DNA from: an uncultured Patescibacteria group bacterium
Lineage (GTDB): Bacteria; Patescibacteriota; Patescibacteriia; Veblenbacterales; UBA10138
Length of the DNA stretch: 36,833 bases
Assembly (NCBI GenBank): GCA_937929825.1
Contig: CALFUV010000029.1
Location: forward strand, 1-36,833
Direction of reading: 5' to 3'
Positions 23,217 through 31,328 of this stretch are shown piece by piece. A program made the translations under genes and the position numbers. Numbering within the stretch: the first letter of the stretch is position 1; the number at the start of each line of letters is the position of its first letter. The notes beneath the pieces are model-generated. The model saw nothing but the letters and a program-made list of their open reading frames with translations. It was not told where the DNA came from and searched no databases.

Positions 23217-24953
23217 CTATTTTCCAATCCTTAAACGCCAGCTGGCAAATTTTTCTATAGCCGCAATCCCATTAGCTAAATAATAACGTCGGCCGTCTCG
23301 AGGATTAACATACCAAGCCTCACCTAATGATTCAACTTGTAGTAATATCCGGCCTTTTAATTTATTGGCTAAGGCAATATCGGGTTGAAGTGTTTCCACG
23401 GTATCAATTTCACCCTCACCAACGGGTATTTTACCTAAATTAACATTAGTAATACCTAAACCAAATATTTCCAAAGCCCGATAAGCCGCTGTTGAATCAG
23501 CTACACAATAAGCCTTTTTAGAAACAGGGTCAATATACCAAGGCGTATCAGAATCATTAACTGATAAAATAAATCCGGACCAAGCAGCTGCCTGCTCAAT
23601 TGTTAAATCAGGCTCACAACTATACAATTTTTCACCAAGTACCTGACCAGTAAGCATTTTATTTTCATTTTTAAAATCATTATTAAATACAATTTCATCT
23701 TCTAATGAAGTTACTAAAACAACTAAATTAGCAGTATTGTTTAATTTATCAATATCCAGCTCACGGGCATTAACTTCAACCCTAACCTCCATTTCCCCTC
23801 CTAAACGAGGTGTCAAAACAAGGTATAATTCAGCTGTAGCATAATTATTAAACCTGATAAAAGTCCATTTATTCTGTTGCTGATCAAAATCTCCTTCAGA
23901 AGGTATGCTCTGAATAATTTCCATGCCATCCGGCAATGCCAATCTCGCCTCAACTGCTTGTGCCATATTAGGACCCTTGTTATACAATTTTATTTTTAAG
24001 CCAAATTGTTGGTTTTCTTTGATATTAATACTTTTAGAATCAAATTTTATTTCTAAATCTGCCAAGGGCGTGAAAACAGTATTTGACCCGCCAACATAAT
24101 TACCTCGCGCCACTGGATAACTTTTACCCATAAGGGCAATAAGAGCATAAGCTGTCATACCAGCCGAACCTGCTGTATCACCCGCTTGCCATTTAAAAGA
24201 GCCGTCAGCTGTTTGTAAGGAGAGTAAAAAATCTTGAGGTTTAACTCCGCTTTTAATCCAAGAAGCAGCATTTAAATTCAATTTATTAAGAGCTGAAACT
24301 ACCCAAGCGGTGGAAGCTGAATCAGAAGCTTCACAGCCCGGCCAATAACAGGGCAACTGATAAGGCCAGCCAGCATCGCTATTCTGTTGTGAAGTTAAAT
24401 ATGACACCCCAGCCTGTACAAATGAATCTGAAGCAGTATAACCAACTTCAGCTAAAGCCATCAGCACGGCGGCTGTGCTGTTGGTATCAGAATCAAAACC
24501 CACTCCCCAACTCCATCCGCCGTCAGTATTTTGATTGGTTAACAAATACTGAACAGAATTTTTAATTACAGAATCAGTTGCCGGTAACCCAGCACTACGT
24601 AAAGCCATAATACCCCAAGTATCATCATTTAAAAGAGCAGGGTTACCTAATTGGCCACCATTGGCAAAATTTTTTAAACTCTGCACCAGATTTATACCAG
24701 TATAAGTAGTCGGGTTCTGACCTGCGGCTACCAAAGACAAAATACGCTTAGAATAATCATTGGCCGACGATCCACCAAAAGACTGTAGGGGCGTAGGATC
24801 AATATTTTCCCCGGCAGCCGCCAGGGCTTGAACTATCCAATCATCTAAAGTCTGATTTTTTAAATAGTTAACCGCTTCTGGCACACCAGCATAAGCTAAG
24901 AAGGGTTTTAAAAAGATAAAAATGAACATTATGGAGAATATGACTTTTTTCAT
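23217..24953 (-). CDS. Secreted alpha/alpha-toroid protein under a B12 riboswitch (transcobalamin-like candidate)
   Basis: A 578-aa secreted protein. Signal peptide 1-22 (VIFSIMFIFIFLKPFLAYA). Residues about 25-290 form a prenyltransferase/squalene-cyclase-like alpha/alpha toroid with repeats NQNTDGGWSW, QQNSDAGWPY and QTADGSFKWQ, the fold of the N-terminal barrel of intrinsic factor and transcobalamin. Next is a CARDB/DUF11-like beta domain (ADLEIKFDSKSINIKENQQF...). The C terminus has two copies of a module WYIDPVSKKAYCV / WYVNPRDGRRYYLANG, seen in many CPR surface proteins. It is the only gene behind the cobalamin riboswitch and sits downstream of DUF6580, DUF4430 and pduO genes. I infer extracellular corrinoid capture. 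An unrelated surface role with coincidental context is possible but less likely given the riboswitch. Confidence 0.8.
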   Translation of the reverse strand: MKKVIFSIMFIFIFLKPFLAYAGVPEAVNYLKNQTLDDWIVQALAAAGENIDPTPLQSFGGSSANDYSKRILSLVAAGQNPTTYTGINLVQSLKNFANGGQLGNPALLNDDTWGIMALRSAGLPATDSVIKNSVQYLLTNQNTDGGWSWGVGFDSDTNSTAAVLMALAEVGYTASDSFVQAGVSYLTSQQNSDAGWPYQLPCYWPGCEASDSASTAWVVSALNKLNLNAASWIKSGVKPQDFLLSLQTADGSFKWQAGDTAGSAGMTAYALIALMGKSYPVARGNYVGGSNTVFTPLADLEIKFDSKSINIKENQQFGLKIKLYNKGPNMAQAVEARLALPDGMEIIQSIPSEGDFDQQQNKWTFIRFNNYATAELYLVLTPRLGGEMEVRVEVNARELDIDKLNNTANLVVLVTSLEDEIVFNNDFKNENKMLTGQVLGEKLYSCEPDLTIEQAAAWSGFILSVNDSDTPWYIDPVSKKAYCVADSTAAYRALEIFGLGITNVNLGKIPVGEGEIDTVETLQPDIALANKLKGRILLQVESLGEAWYVNPRDGRRYYLANGIAAIEKFASWRLRIGK

Positions 24954-25012
24954 ATTGATTTAAGGATTAATAATTAAAAATAAAGTGGCTTTAAATTATT
25001 TTTGTTTTTTAT

Positions 25013-25046
25013 TAAAAAACCTCCGCTCTTCACAAAAAGCGGAGGT
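25013..25046 (-). terminator. Riboswitch expression-platform terminator
   Basis: Minus strand ACCTCCGCT / AGCGGAGGT, 9-bp stem, then TTTTTT. It lies between the aptamer and the toroid gene, the arrangement for transcriptional attenuation when B12 is plentiful. Confidence 0.85.
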
Positions 25047-25125
25047 GGCACAACAAGCAAAATAAATAATTTTATGCTATGGAACCACTTCCTTTCTCGC
25101 GAAGGAAGAAGATTCAAACTATATA

Positions 25126-25246
25126 CCAGTAATCAGTAATCGGGCTTATCCGCTTGGAGCGGAATTACCGTAGCGGGACTGCGCCGGATTACCCATCCTC
25201 CGCAGATTTAACGAAGGATTGGTCACCGGACTTCCCTGAATACTGG
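25126..25246 (-). promoter_or_regulatory. Cobalamin riboswitch aptamer
   Basis: The conserved core is visible: GGGAAGTCCGGTG near the 5' side and AATCCGGCGCAGTCCCGCTACGGTAA, the B12-box-type segment (consensus GGTGCAGTCCCGCNACTGT). The ends CCAGTA and TACTGG pair as P1. A hairpin CTTCCTT...AAGGAAG after P1 (about 25089-25109) could be the L13 partner of the kissing loop. The aptamer begins at the base after the DUF6580 stop codon, so it is either intra-operonic or driven by a promoter inside that gene (a TATAAA stands about 7 bp before P1). It controls the toroid protein. Confidence 0.9.
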
Positions 25247-25798
25247 TTAATTTATAAAGAACTTATGATTACTTAAAACGCTTACTGTTTTATTTTTATT
25301 TATTAGAAATACTTTTTTACTAACCAAAACCCAAGATCCAAATATAACTCCTGTAAAAATCAAATCCCCCAATGCCATATTACGAAAAAAAGGAATACCC
25401 ATTTCATAAGCTAACAGTAAACCAGCCATAGTCTTCGGGTACCAATCGCTCGCTAGCCACACGGCAAAATTAGTAGTTAAAAAGAAAAAAGTAGAAGAAG
25501 CCAGAGAAGCTATTAACAAACGATGAGGCTTAACGTGTTTAATCCAGCGGCCGATAAATACTACTATGGCAAAACTGCCATAAACTGTAAGCATTATGGG
25601 TAAGTGATAAAAACCTATTATCAAATCTGATAAAAACATAGAGGCTAATGGCACAACTATAGCCCACCAGCGTGGCAGAAGATAACCAGCCAGCAAGCTT
25701 ACTGCCACCACAGGTGTTACATTCCACACATGAGGCATAAGTCTACCAACTAATACCAAAATAATTAAAACAGTTGTGATAATAATATTTTTTTTCAT
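25247..25798 (-). CDS. DUF6580-type multi-pass membrane protein, ECF S-component-like
   Basis: A 183-aa integral membrane protein with about five or six helices. The start GRLMPHVWNVTPVVAVSLLAGYLLP, then VPLASMFLSDLIIGFYHLPIMLTVYGSF and a late GIPFFRNMALGDLIFTGVIFG, match what I know as DUF6580. These proteins resemble substrate-binding S components of ECF vitamin transporters in size and shape; that comparison is by eye. It starts 3 bp after the DUF4430 gene and its stop touches the cobalamin riboswitch. The context argues for corrinoid import (a CblT-like role), which is inference. No ECF ATPase or T component is in the window. Confidence 0.75.
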   Translation of the reverse strand: MKKNIIITTVLIILVLVGRLMPHVWNVTPVVAVSLLAGYLLPRWWAIVVPLASMFLSDLIIGFYHLPIMLTVYGSFAIVVFIGRWIKHVKPHRLLIASLASSTFFFLTTNFAVWLASDWYPKTMAGLLLAYEMGIPFFRNMALGDLIFTGVIFGSWVLVSKKVFLINKNKTVSVLSNHKFFIN

Positions 25799-25801
25799 TT
25801 T

Positions 25802-26245
25802 TTAATATTTTGATTTGCTAAAACTCCACAATACTGTTTCCCCGCCTTGTAAAACATAATTATCTGCTGATACCATAGGTTGTTCTCCGCCTACCCAATA
25901 CTGCCAGTACATTTGATTCTGTCCATTTACTTTATCTCCTATTTGTTTAACAAAAGCGCCCATAGAATAACTTTTATCAATATCAATAATTAATTTTTCC
26001 TGTTTACTAATAGTTTCTAACAATCCAAGTACAGTCGGCGGTTGAGGTAATGACAAATTAGCAAAACTTTTTATAAACTGCCCGTTGTTGATAAGCAAAT
26101 TAACTTCTCTAACCTGTTCTATTTCTATAGGCAAAGCTGGAGGCAAGGACGAATCATTTTTTTGACCACCAAAGTAATAGCCAAAAATAAAAATTGCTCC
26201 GGAAACCAATAACGCTATGACTAAATTAATTACTTTCTTGTTCAT
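25802..26245 (-). CDS. Membrane-anchored DUF4430 protein (transcobalamin C-domain fold)
   Basis: 147 aa from the ATG of MNKKVINL; the track begins at an overlapping TTG. One N-terminal membrane helix (INLVIALLVSGAIFIFGYYFG) anchors an extracellular DUF4430 domain. Marks are SLPQPPTVLGLLE, then MYWQYWVGGEQPMVSADNYVLQGGETVLWSFS, the typical end of this domain, which in animals forms the C-terminal beta domain of intrinsic factor and transcobalamin. It starts 5 bp after pduO. A bacterial cell with a separate DUF4430 anchor and a separate toroid protein would hold the two halves of a transcobalamin as two chains. Cobalamin binding itself is inferred from the fold and the neighbours. Confidence 0.82.
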   Translation of the reverse strand: MNKKVINLVIALLVSGAIFIFGYYFGGQKNDSSLPPALPIEIEQVREVNLLINNGQFIKSFANLSLPQPPTVLGLLETISKQEKLIIDIDKSYSMGAFVKQIGDKVNGQNQMYWQYWVGGEQPMVSADNYVLQGGETVLWSFSKSKY

Positions 26246-26250
26246 AAAAA

Positions 26251-26790
26251 TTATCTTTGCCAAATTGTTTCTGCTTGACCAACTTGATGATTAACAAAAC
26301 GGGCTAACACAAATAAATAATCTGATAATCTATTTAGATATTTCATAACTTCAGGTCTTAGTGTTTGTTGACGAGAAAGATCAACCGCCTCTCGCTCCAC
26401 TCGCCGCGCCACTGCCCGCGCCCGCATCAGTTCAGCCGCCACAATGGTACCGCCTGGTAGAATAAAATTTTTAAGCGGCGGTAATTCAGCTTCATATTTA
26501 TCAATCAACCTTTCCAGTCTGACAATATTAGTCTCATCAATTAATTTTAAACCTGCAATCTCTTTACCGGGCGGGGTGGCCAATTCAGCGCCCAATGTAA
26601 AAATATCACTTTGCACTTTGGTAAGATCATTTTTTAATGATTTATCCTGATTTTGTGAAATAACAACTCCTAAAAAAGCATTAAGCTCGTCTAGAGATCC
26701 AATAACTTTCAAAACAGGATGATGTTTGGGGACACGACAGCCGTAAAGTGATGTTTCACCTGTATCGCCAGTTTTAGTATAAATTTTCAC
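26251..26790 (-). CDS. PduO-type ATP:cob(I)alamin adenosyltransferase
   Basis: The enzyme makes adenosylcobalamin from cob(I)alamin and ATP. 179 aa, normal length for the PduO/MMAB family. The ATP-binding N terminus is YTKTGDTGETSLYGCRVPKHHP, followed by IGSLDELNAFLG (DELN is typical). The signature RVEREAVDL and the end YLNRLSDYLFVLARFVN are present. Adenosylcobalamin is the cofactor of the class II RNR encoded just upstream, so the local supply chain is direct. No cobalamin synthesis gene is seen, so the corrinoid must be salvaged. Confidence 0.95.
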   Translation of the reverse strand: MKIYTKTGDTGETSLYGCRVPKHHPVLKVIGSLDELNAFLGVVISQNQDKSLKNDLTKVQSDIFTLGAELATPPGKEIAGLKLIDETNIVRLERLIDKYEAELPPLKNFILPGGTIVAAELMRARAVARRVEREAVDLSRQQTLRPEVMKYLNRLSDYLFVLARFVNHQVGQAETIWQR

Positions 26791-26903
26791 AAAATAATAA
26801 AATTGATTATTAATTTAATCGCCAAAAATCACAGTTTTTTATGATAATTTTACGCTGCTTCATTTATAGAAGTAGTTAAAAAATATTTTTGTTTTATAAA
26901 AAT

Positions 26904-29198
26904 CTATTTCAATTCACAAGCCCCTGAAACACAAGCTAATTCATGTGATCCCTCTGTTTCATCATCATATTCATAAGCCGCAACATTGGAAAAATCAACT
27001 TCCGGAAATTTAGCTACTAATTCTTCATATTGCTCTTTTGTTATCTCCTCATATGGGGCTAACTGATACACGTGATCATCTTTTGGCAGGAAAGATAACC
27101 CACCTACCAAATCCCAGTTTTCATAAACCCAGTTGCCAACCTTAAGCCATTCATCATTAGCTACGGAAATAGTAACTGAAGGATTATGTTCGGTGTAATT
27201 AATCTTCAACATTTTCCAATGCTCCAATAAATCAAGAGCTGAAAGGTCACGCCTGGTCACTGCCCCTTCGGGAGCTTTAATAGGAAATTCTAAAACATAA
27301 TTAGAAGCTTCACCGTCAACTTGCCCAACTTCAGGATGATATGGCACGCCTAAATCTTTCATCATATGAAACAATGGATTATGTGATTCCACCCGCACAC
27401 GCCTAATGTAATAAGCAGCATGCCTAGGATGCATACCTGAAGAAGCATCAGTTAACTGAGAAGTATTGCCTGAAGGCTTAACACAAGTAACACAGGTTGA
27501 TGGATTAATGCCAAATCTGGCGGCATACTCTTTATTTACTTCAACAGCATAATCACGTAAACGACGTAAAACCTCAGGGTTTCTGACTACCGGACAATCC
27601 CACTGGCCGGTAATAGAAACTCCTAGTAAGGCTTCTTCTTCACAATTTTTTTTCCATTCCGAAGAAAGATAAGGAAAATTAGTTAGTGTGGCTTGATAAG
27701 TCCCCAAAATGGTGGCGATACGAATTTTTTTCATTAAAGAGCTTTCCGTATCTTCAGCCCGAGCCACCACCTCTGTTAAATTGCAAAATTGTTTTGATTT
27801 TAAAATTATTTCTCCACAAGGATTAGTGCCGCAATTATGAGCTGCTGATTCAAATATGGGCCAACGTCTTGCTGGTAGCTGTTTTTTTAAAGAACCGCGA
27901 TTAAAAATACCTCTTTCGCCAGAACCAGACTTAATTAAATTTATCCATTCATCAAGAAAAAGTGGCAATGATGGTTTTTCATTATAAACAGCGGAATTAT
28001 TAGCCATGGCACGTTCTGGATGTTTAAGGTAAAATTGGCCGTTTTTAGCTTCACGCATTTCAATATCATCTAAATCGGATAAAGAAATAAGCGCACTGCG
28101 TCTAACGCCACCCATCACCACAATTTCACCAATTTTACAAATAATATCATGAACATCCAAAGTAGTAAGATGACGCCCTTGCCGACTAAGCATCTTTTCG
28201 CGAGTAAATTTCATTAAATCAATCAAAGGTCCGGGGCCGGAAGCACGACCGCCCATAGTTTTCAAACGTGCGCCTTGTGGACGTATAGCTGAATAATCAA
28301 AATCTATATCCTTGCCCTCAGCCCAAGTGGTTAAACCTAAAACCAAAGCATCAGCCCAGCCTTCTTTACTGTCCTTAACCTGATGGGTAAATAGCTTTAT
28401 ACCAGACTGACGTTTGATTATGGGCAATTGTTCCACATTTTGTCGCTCCACAGAATAACCTAAACCTGTACCACACATCAAAATATACATCATTTCACCA
28501 AAATCCTGCCATGATTGAGGAGCAATAAAAGAACAATTATAAGCACAGACATTAGTAGCCTGTGCAGCTTTACCTGCTGCCCATAAAAGTCTCATAGACC
28601 CTAAGGTTTCCATCTGCAACATGGCTTGGTGAATTTCCTTATACTCTTCTTCCGAAAGTTTGTTCCCCAGATTTTCACGCATAAAATCAATATAGCGAGC
28701 CACTGTTTCAATCCAAGTTTCCCGTCGCCCTTTTTCCGGTAACCATTTAGAATAAGTGCGATAATAAACAAATTCGCTTAAAAGATTCTTAAAATACTTT
28801 TTACTCTCTTTTGCCATTACCCGGGCCTCTTCCGGTACTGGTCGTACAGCTCGGCGCATTTTAGCATGCTCCTCACGGTAAAGTATGTAAGCTTTAGCAG
28901 TCTTAAACCATTTGGAATGCATTAAAACCAATTCCACTATATCCTGAACCTGCTCTACATTTGGTACGGTGCGACCGTCATATATCCCTTCCAATTCCTC
29001 CACTACTTTCCAAGCCAATTTAGCTGCCTCTGTCCGGTCAAACTCACCGGTTTCCTCACCAGCCTTGGCAATAGCTGAGATTATTTTTTTGGGATCAAAC
29101 TCTACTTCCCGACCATCGCGTTTAATAATGTGCTTAATTTTCAAATTAACTACCGTTGAAGAAACGGCAATATCTGAAGAAGGAGATAATTGAGGCAT
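26904..29198 (-). CDS. nrdJ: Adenosylcobalamin-dependent class II ribonucleotide reductase
   Basis: Reduces ribonucleotides to deoxyribonucleotides without oxygen demand. 764 aa, similar to the monomeric RTPR of Lactobacillus leichmannii (739 aa) but with an added N-terminal ATP-cone (HIIKRDGREVEFDPKKI). RTPR-like marks are KWLPEKGRRETW, SGPGPLIDL and GGVRRSALISL. The five key cysteines are present: Cys222 (AYNCSF), Cys461 with Glu463 (NPCGEI), Cys472 (FCNLTEV) and the C-terminal pair Cys756/Cys761 (CVSGACELK). It lies 38 bp downstream of nrdR and upstream of pduO. The ATP-cone suggests allosteric control by dATP in addition to NrdR repression. Confidence 0.96.
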   Translation of the reverse strand: MPQLSPSSDIAVSSTVVNLKIKHIIKRDGREVEFDPKKIISAIAKAGEETGEFDRTEAAKLAWKVVEELEGIYDGRTVPNVEQVQDIVELVLMHSKWFKTAKAYILYREEHAKMRRAVRPVPEEARVMAKESKKYFKNLLSEFVYYRTYSKWLPEKGRRETWIETVARYIDFMRENLGNKLSEEEYKEIHQAMLQMETLGSMRLLWAAGKAAQATNVCAYNCSFIAPQSWQDFGEMMYILMCGTGLGYSVERQNVEQLPIIKRQSGIKLFTHQVKDSKEGWADALVLGLTTWAEGKDIDFDYSAIRPQGARLKTMGGRASGPGPLIDLMKFTREKMLSRQGRHLTTLDVHDIICKIGEIVVMGGVRRSALISLSDLDDIEMREAKNGQFYLKHPERAMANNSAVYNEKPSLPLFLDEWINLIKSGSGERGIFNRGSLKKQLPARRWPIFESAAHNCGTNPCGEIILKSKQFCNLTEVVARAEDTESSLMKKIRIATILGTYQATLTNFPYLSSEWKKNCEEEALLGVSITGQWDCPVVRNPEVLRRLRDYAVEVNKEYAARFGINPSTCVTCVKPSGNTSQLTDASSGMHPRHAAYYIRRVRVESHNPLFHMMKDLGVPYHPEVGQVDGEASNYVLEFPIKAPEGAVTRRDLSALDLLEHWKMLKINYTEHNPSVTISVANDEWLKVGNWVYENWDLVGGLSFLPKDDHVYQLAPYEEITKEQYEELVAKFPEVDFSNVAAYEYDDETEGSHELACVSGACELK

Positions 29199-29236
29199 AA
29201 TATTGTCTTGATTTTTAAATTTTATTAGTTAAAAAT

Positions 29237-29707
29237 TTATTTAACAGAACGTGCCCGACGACTACCTAAACCTTTAAGTTCTTGAGAAAAACTTTGCGCG
29301 TCTTGAAAAGAACGATATACGCTGGCAAATCTTATGTAAGCTACCTGATCAAAACTCTTTAGACGTTTCATAACCATTTCACCAATATCCTCTGAAGTCA
29401 GCTCAGACTTACGCTTGCGCTGAATATCGCGCTCAATCTTTTGTACTAGAGCAGTGAACTGTTCGGCTGTAAAGGGACGTTTCTCCAATGAACGTTTAAG
29501 TCCTTGTGATAATTTTTCTTTGTTGTAAGGTTCACGCCGACCATCCCGTTTAATAACCGTAAGATCAAGAATTTCACCTTGTTCCACTGTAGAAAAACGA
29601 AAATTACATTTAGTACACTCGCGACGGCGTCTAATGGAAAACCCGTCTCCAGTCACCCTAGAATCTGTGACCTTGGTGTCAAAATAGTTGCAATAAGGAC
29701 AATGCAT
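29237..29707 (-). CDS. nrdR: Transcriptional repressor NrdR
   Basis: NrdR represses RNR genes when dATP is high. 156 aa, family length. The N-terminal zinc ribbon has CPYC and CTKC (MHCPYCNYFDTKVTDSR...RRRRECTKCNFRF). The ATP-cone follows (LTVIKRDGRREPYNKEKL) and aligns with the ATP-cone of NrdJ next to it. It is the first gene of the nrdR-nrdJ unit and is preceded by two NrdR boxes, so it probably represses itself and nrdJ. Confidence 0.97.
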   Translation of the reverse strand: MHCPYCNYFDTKVTDSRVTGDGFSIRRRRECTKCNFRFSTVEQGEILDLTVIKRDGRREPYNKEKLSQGLKRSLEKRPFTAEQFTALVQKIERDIQRKRKSELTSEDIGEMVMKRLKSFDQVAYIRFASVYRSFQDAQSFSQELKGLGSRRARSVK

Positions 29708-29724
29708 AAGGTCACGAATAAATA

Positions 29725-29777
29725 CAATATGTTGTGGTTACAAATTAAATTTTACCCCTATATATAGTAATAGTCAA
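29725..29777 (-). promoter_or_regulatory. nrdR promoter with tandem NrdR boxes
   Basis: Minus strand TTGACT (29772-29777), 17-bp spacer, TAAAAT (29749-29754). Box 1, CTATATATAG (29758-29767), lies within the spacer and fits the NrdR half of the consensus CwATATaTwG. Box 2, CAACATATTG on the minus strand (29725-29734), differs by one base. Box centres are 33 bp apart, about three helical turns, as known for NrdR sites. Confidence 0.8.
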
Positions 29778-29875
29778 AAATCCATGATTATTAACAAAAA
29801 AGGCCTGTTTATTGAATTATTTAGCACATTAGTCATCATAATGAAAAAAATTGTGGATAACTGCACTCTTAATTT

Positions 29876-30051
29876 AAAAAACACCCTTGCATAATAAGGG
29901 TGTAAAAAATAATGCCATCAATAAAGCCTATTTGGCTAAAATTAAAGTGTCGTAAAATATCGTAAGGCAGAAAAAAAGACATTTACTTTTATTTTATATT
30001 TATTTTTTCTACTTACCTTCTAATAATATCAAAAAATACCCCCCAAGTCAA
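29876..30051 (-). ncRNA. Candidate short transcription unit between ftsZ and nrdR
   Basis: Of the 384-bp gap this part holds a promoter TTGACT, 17-bp spacer, TATTAT (30051-30023) and a strong terminator ACACCCTT/AAGGGTGT with TTTTTT (29881-29903). Between them are about 120 nt with one 37-codon ORF (MSFFLPYDILRHFN...) that lacks a good ribosome site. The promoter overlaps the ftsZ terminator, so the terminator could alternatively just be a second stop for ftsZ transcripts. Weak case for a small RNA. The remainder of the gap up to nrdR holds only the NrdR-box promoter and AT-rich DNA. Confidence 0.3.
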
Positions 30052-30068
30052 TAAATTTTCGGAGTATT
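30030..30068 (-). terminator. Terminator after ftsZ
   Basis: Minus strand AATACTCC / GGGGTATT, 8-bp stem with one G-U pair, then TTTTTT, about 23 bp after the ftsZ stop. Confidence 0.7.
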
Positions 30069-30090
30069 TTATTGTGTTTAATTAAAAAAC

Positions 30091-31293
30091 TTATTTTTTA
30101 TCCAATTTTTTTCGGATAAAAGCCGGAATCTCATAATCATCATCACTGGCAACTGATGAATCTGATGCATCACGTGCTGGGGTTGATTTTGTTTTAGGTG
30201 GCACGCGCAACGGTCTTTCCTGAAAACCAGATACTTCTTCTTTTTTGGTTTCCTGATCCGAAGGTATTCTTTCTTGACGTAAAAATGCAGGCGGTGAATA
30301 TGGTGTTGGTGCTGGTATAGGAGAAATTTTTTTAGGCATAGATGTTTGAGCAAAACCTGTGGCAATCACTGTTACCTTGAATTGATCTCTCATGTCCTCA
30401 TCAATAACCGCACCAAATATTATTTTGGCATTTGGATCAGCCGAGGCTGTGATGATTCTGGCAGCTTCATGAACTTCATACAAAGCTATATCTGGTCCGC
30501 CGGTAATGGTAAAGAGTATACCCTTAGCACCATCAATACCTAATTCCAACAGCGGTGAATCTACCGCTGCTTTAGCAGCCTCAGCCGCACGATTCTCGCC
30601 ACTTGCCACACCAATACCCATTAAAGCAGAACCGGCGTTCTGCATAATAGCTTTAACATCAGCAAAGTCAACATTAATTAAAGCAGGTACTGTTACTATC
30701 TCCGAAATACCCTGAACACCCTGACGTAATACATCATCTACAATAGCAAAAGCATCAAGCAAGGAAGTTTTCTTATCAATTAACTGCAATAAACGATCGT
30801 TAGGTATGGTAATTATGGTATCAACCTTATCAATTAATTCATCAGCTCCTTGCTCAGCAATCGCCTTTCGCTGAGCACCCTCAAAACTAAAAGGTTTAGT
30901 AACCACTGCTACAGTCAAAGCACCAGCTTCACGAGCTAATTCAGCCACTAAAGGCCCTGCCCCAGTGCCTGTTCCTCCGCCTAAACCACAGGTTAAAAAA
31001 ACCATATCCGCTCCTTTTAACACCTCTTTAATTTCGTCACGGCTCTCTTCAGCTGATTTTTTACCTATTTCTGGATCCATACCAGCACCCAAACCTCGGG
31101 TAGTAGACATACCAATATGCAGCTTGACACCAGCCCGAGAATGTTGAAGTGCTTGGGCATCGGTATTAATAGCCACAAATTCAACTCCGCGTATCTTGGT
31201 AGAGATCATTCTATTAATTGCAGCTCCACCTGAACCACCCACGCCCACTACTTTAATTTTAGCTAATGTTTCAATATCTGGCTTTACTTCCAT
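30091..31293 (-). CDS. ftsZ: Cell division GTPase FtsZ
   Basis: Tubulin-like GTPase that forms the Z ring. 400 aa. The GTP-binding T4 loop is GGGTGTG (105-111), the N-terminal nucleotide motif is [15 protein letters not shown], and the catalytic T7 loop is [14 protein letters not shown] Pro/Ser/Lys-rich linker of about 70 residues leads to the C-terminal peptide [17 protein letters not shown], the binding site for FtsA. ftsA is directly upstream with a 35-bp gap. A terminator hairpin follows. The usual mur genes of a dcw cluster are not next to it. Confidence 0.98.
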   Translation of the reverse strand: MEVKPDIETLAKIKVVGVGGSGGAAINRMISTKIRGVEFVAINTDAQALQHSRAGVKLHIGMSTTRGLGAGMDPEIGKKSAEESRDEIKEVLKGADMVFLTCGLGGGTGTGAGPLVAELAREAGALTVAVVTKPFSFEGAQRKAIAEQGADELIDKVDTIITIPNDRLLQLIDKKTSLLDAFAIVDDVLRQGVQGISEIVTVPALINVDFADVKAIMQNAGSALMGIGVASGENRAAEAAKAAVDSPLLELGIDGAKGILFTITGGPDIALYEVHEAARIITASADPNAKIIFGAVIDEDMRDQFKVTVIATGFAQTSMPKKISPIPAPTPYSPPAFLRQERIPSDQETKKEEVSGFQERPLRVPPKTKSTPARDASDSSVASDDDYEIPAFIRKKLDKK

Positions 31294-31328
31294 ATTTATT
31301 ATTATTTAGGATTAAAAATAAAATACCA

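Noticed and set aside
30078-30365. 95-aa minus ORF at the ftsZ 3' end
   Set aside because: Shadow of the ftsZ linker in another frame, His/Lys-rich by codon shift.
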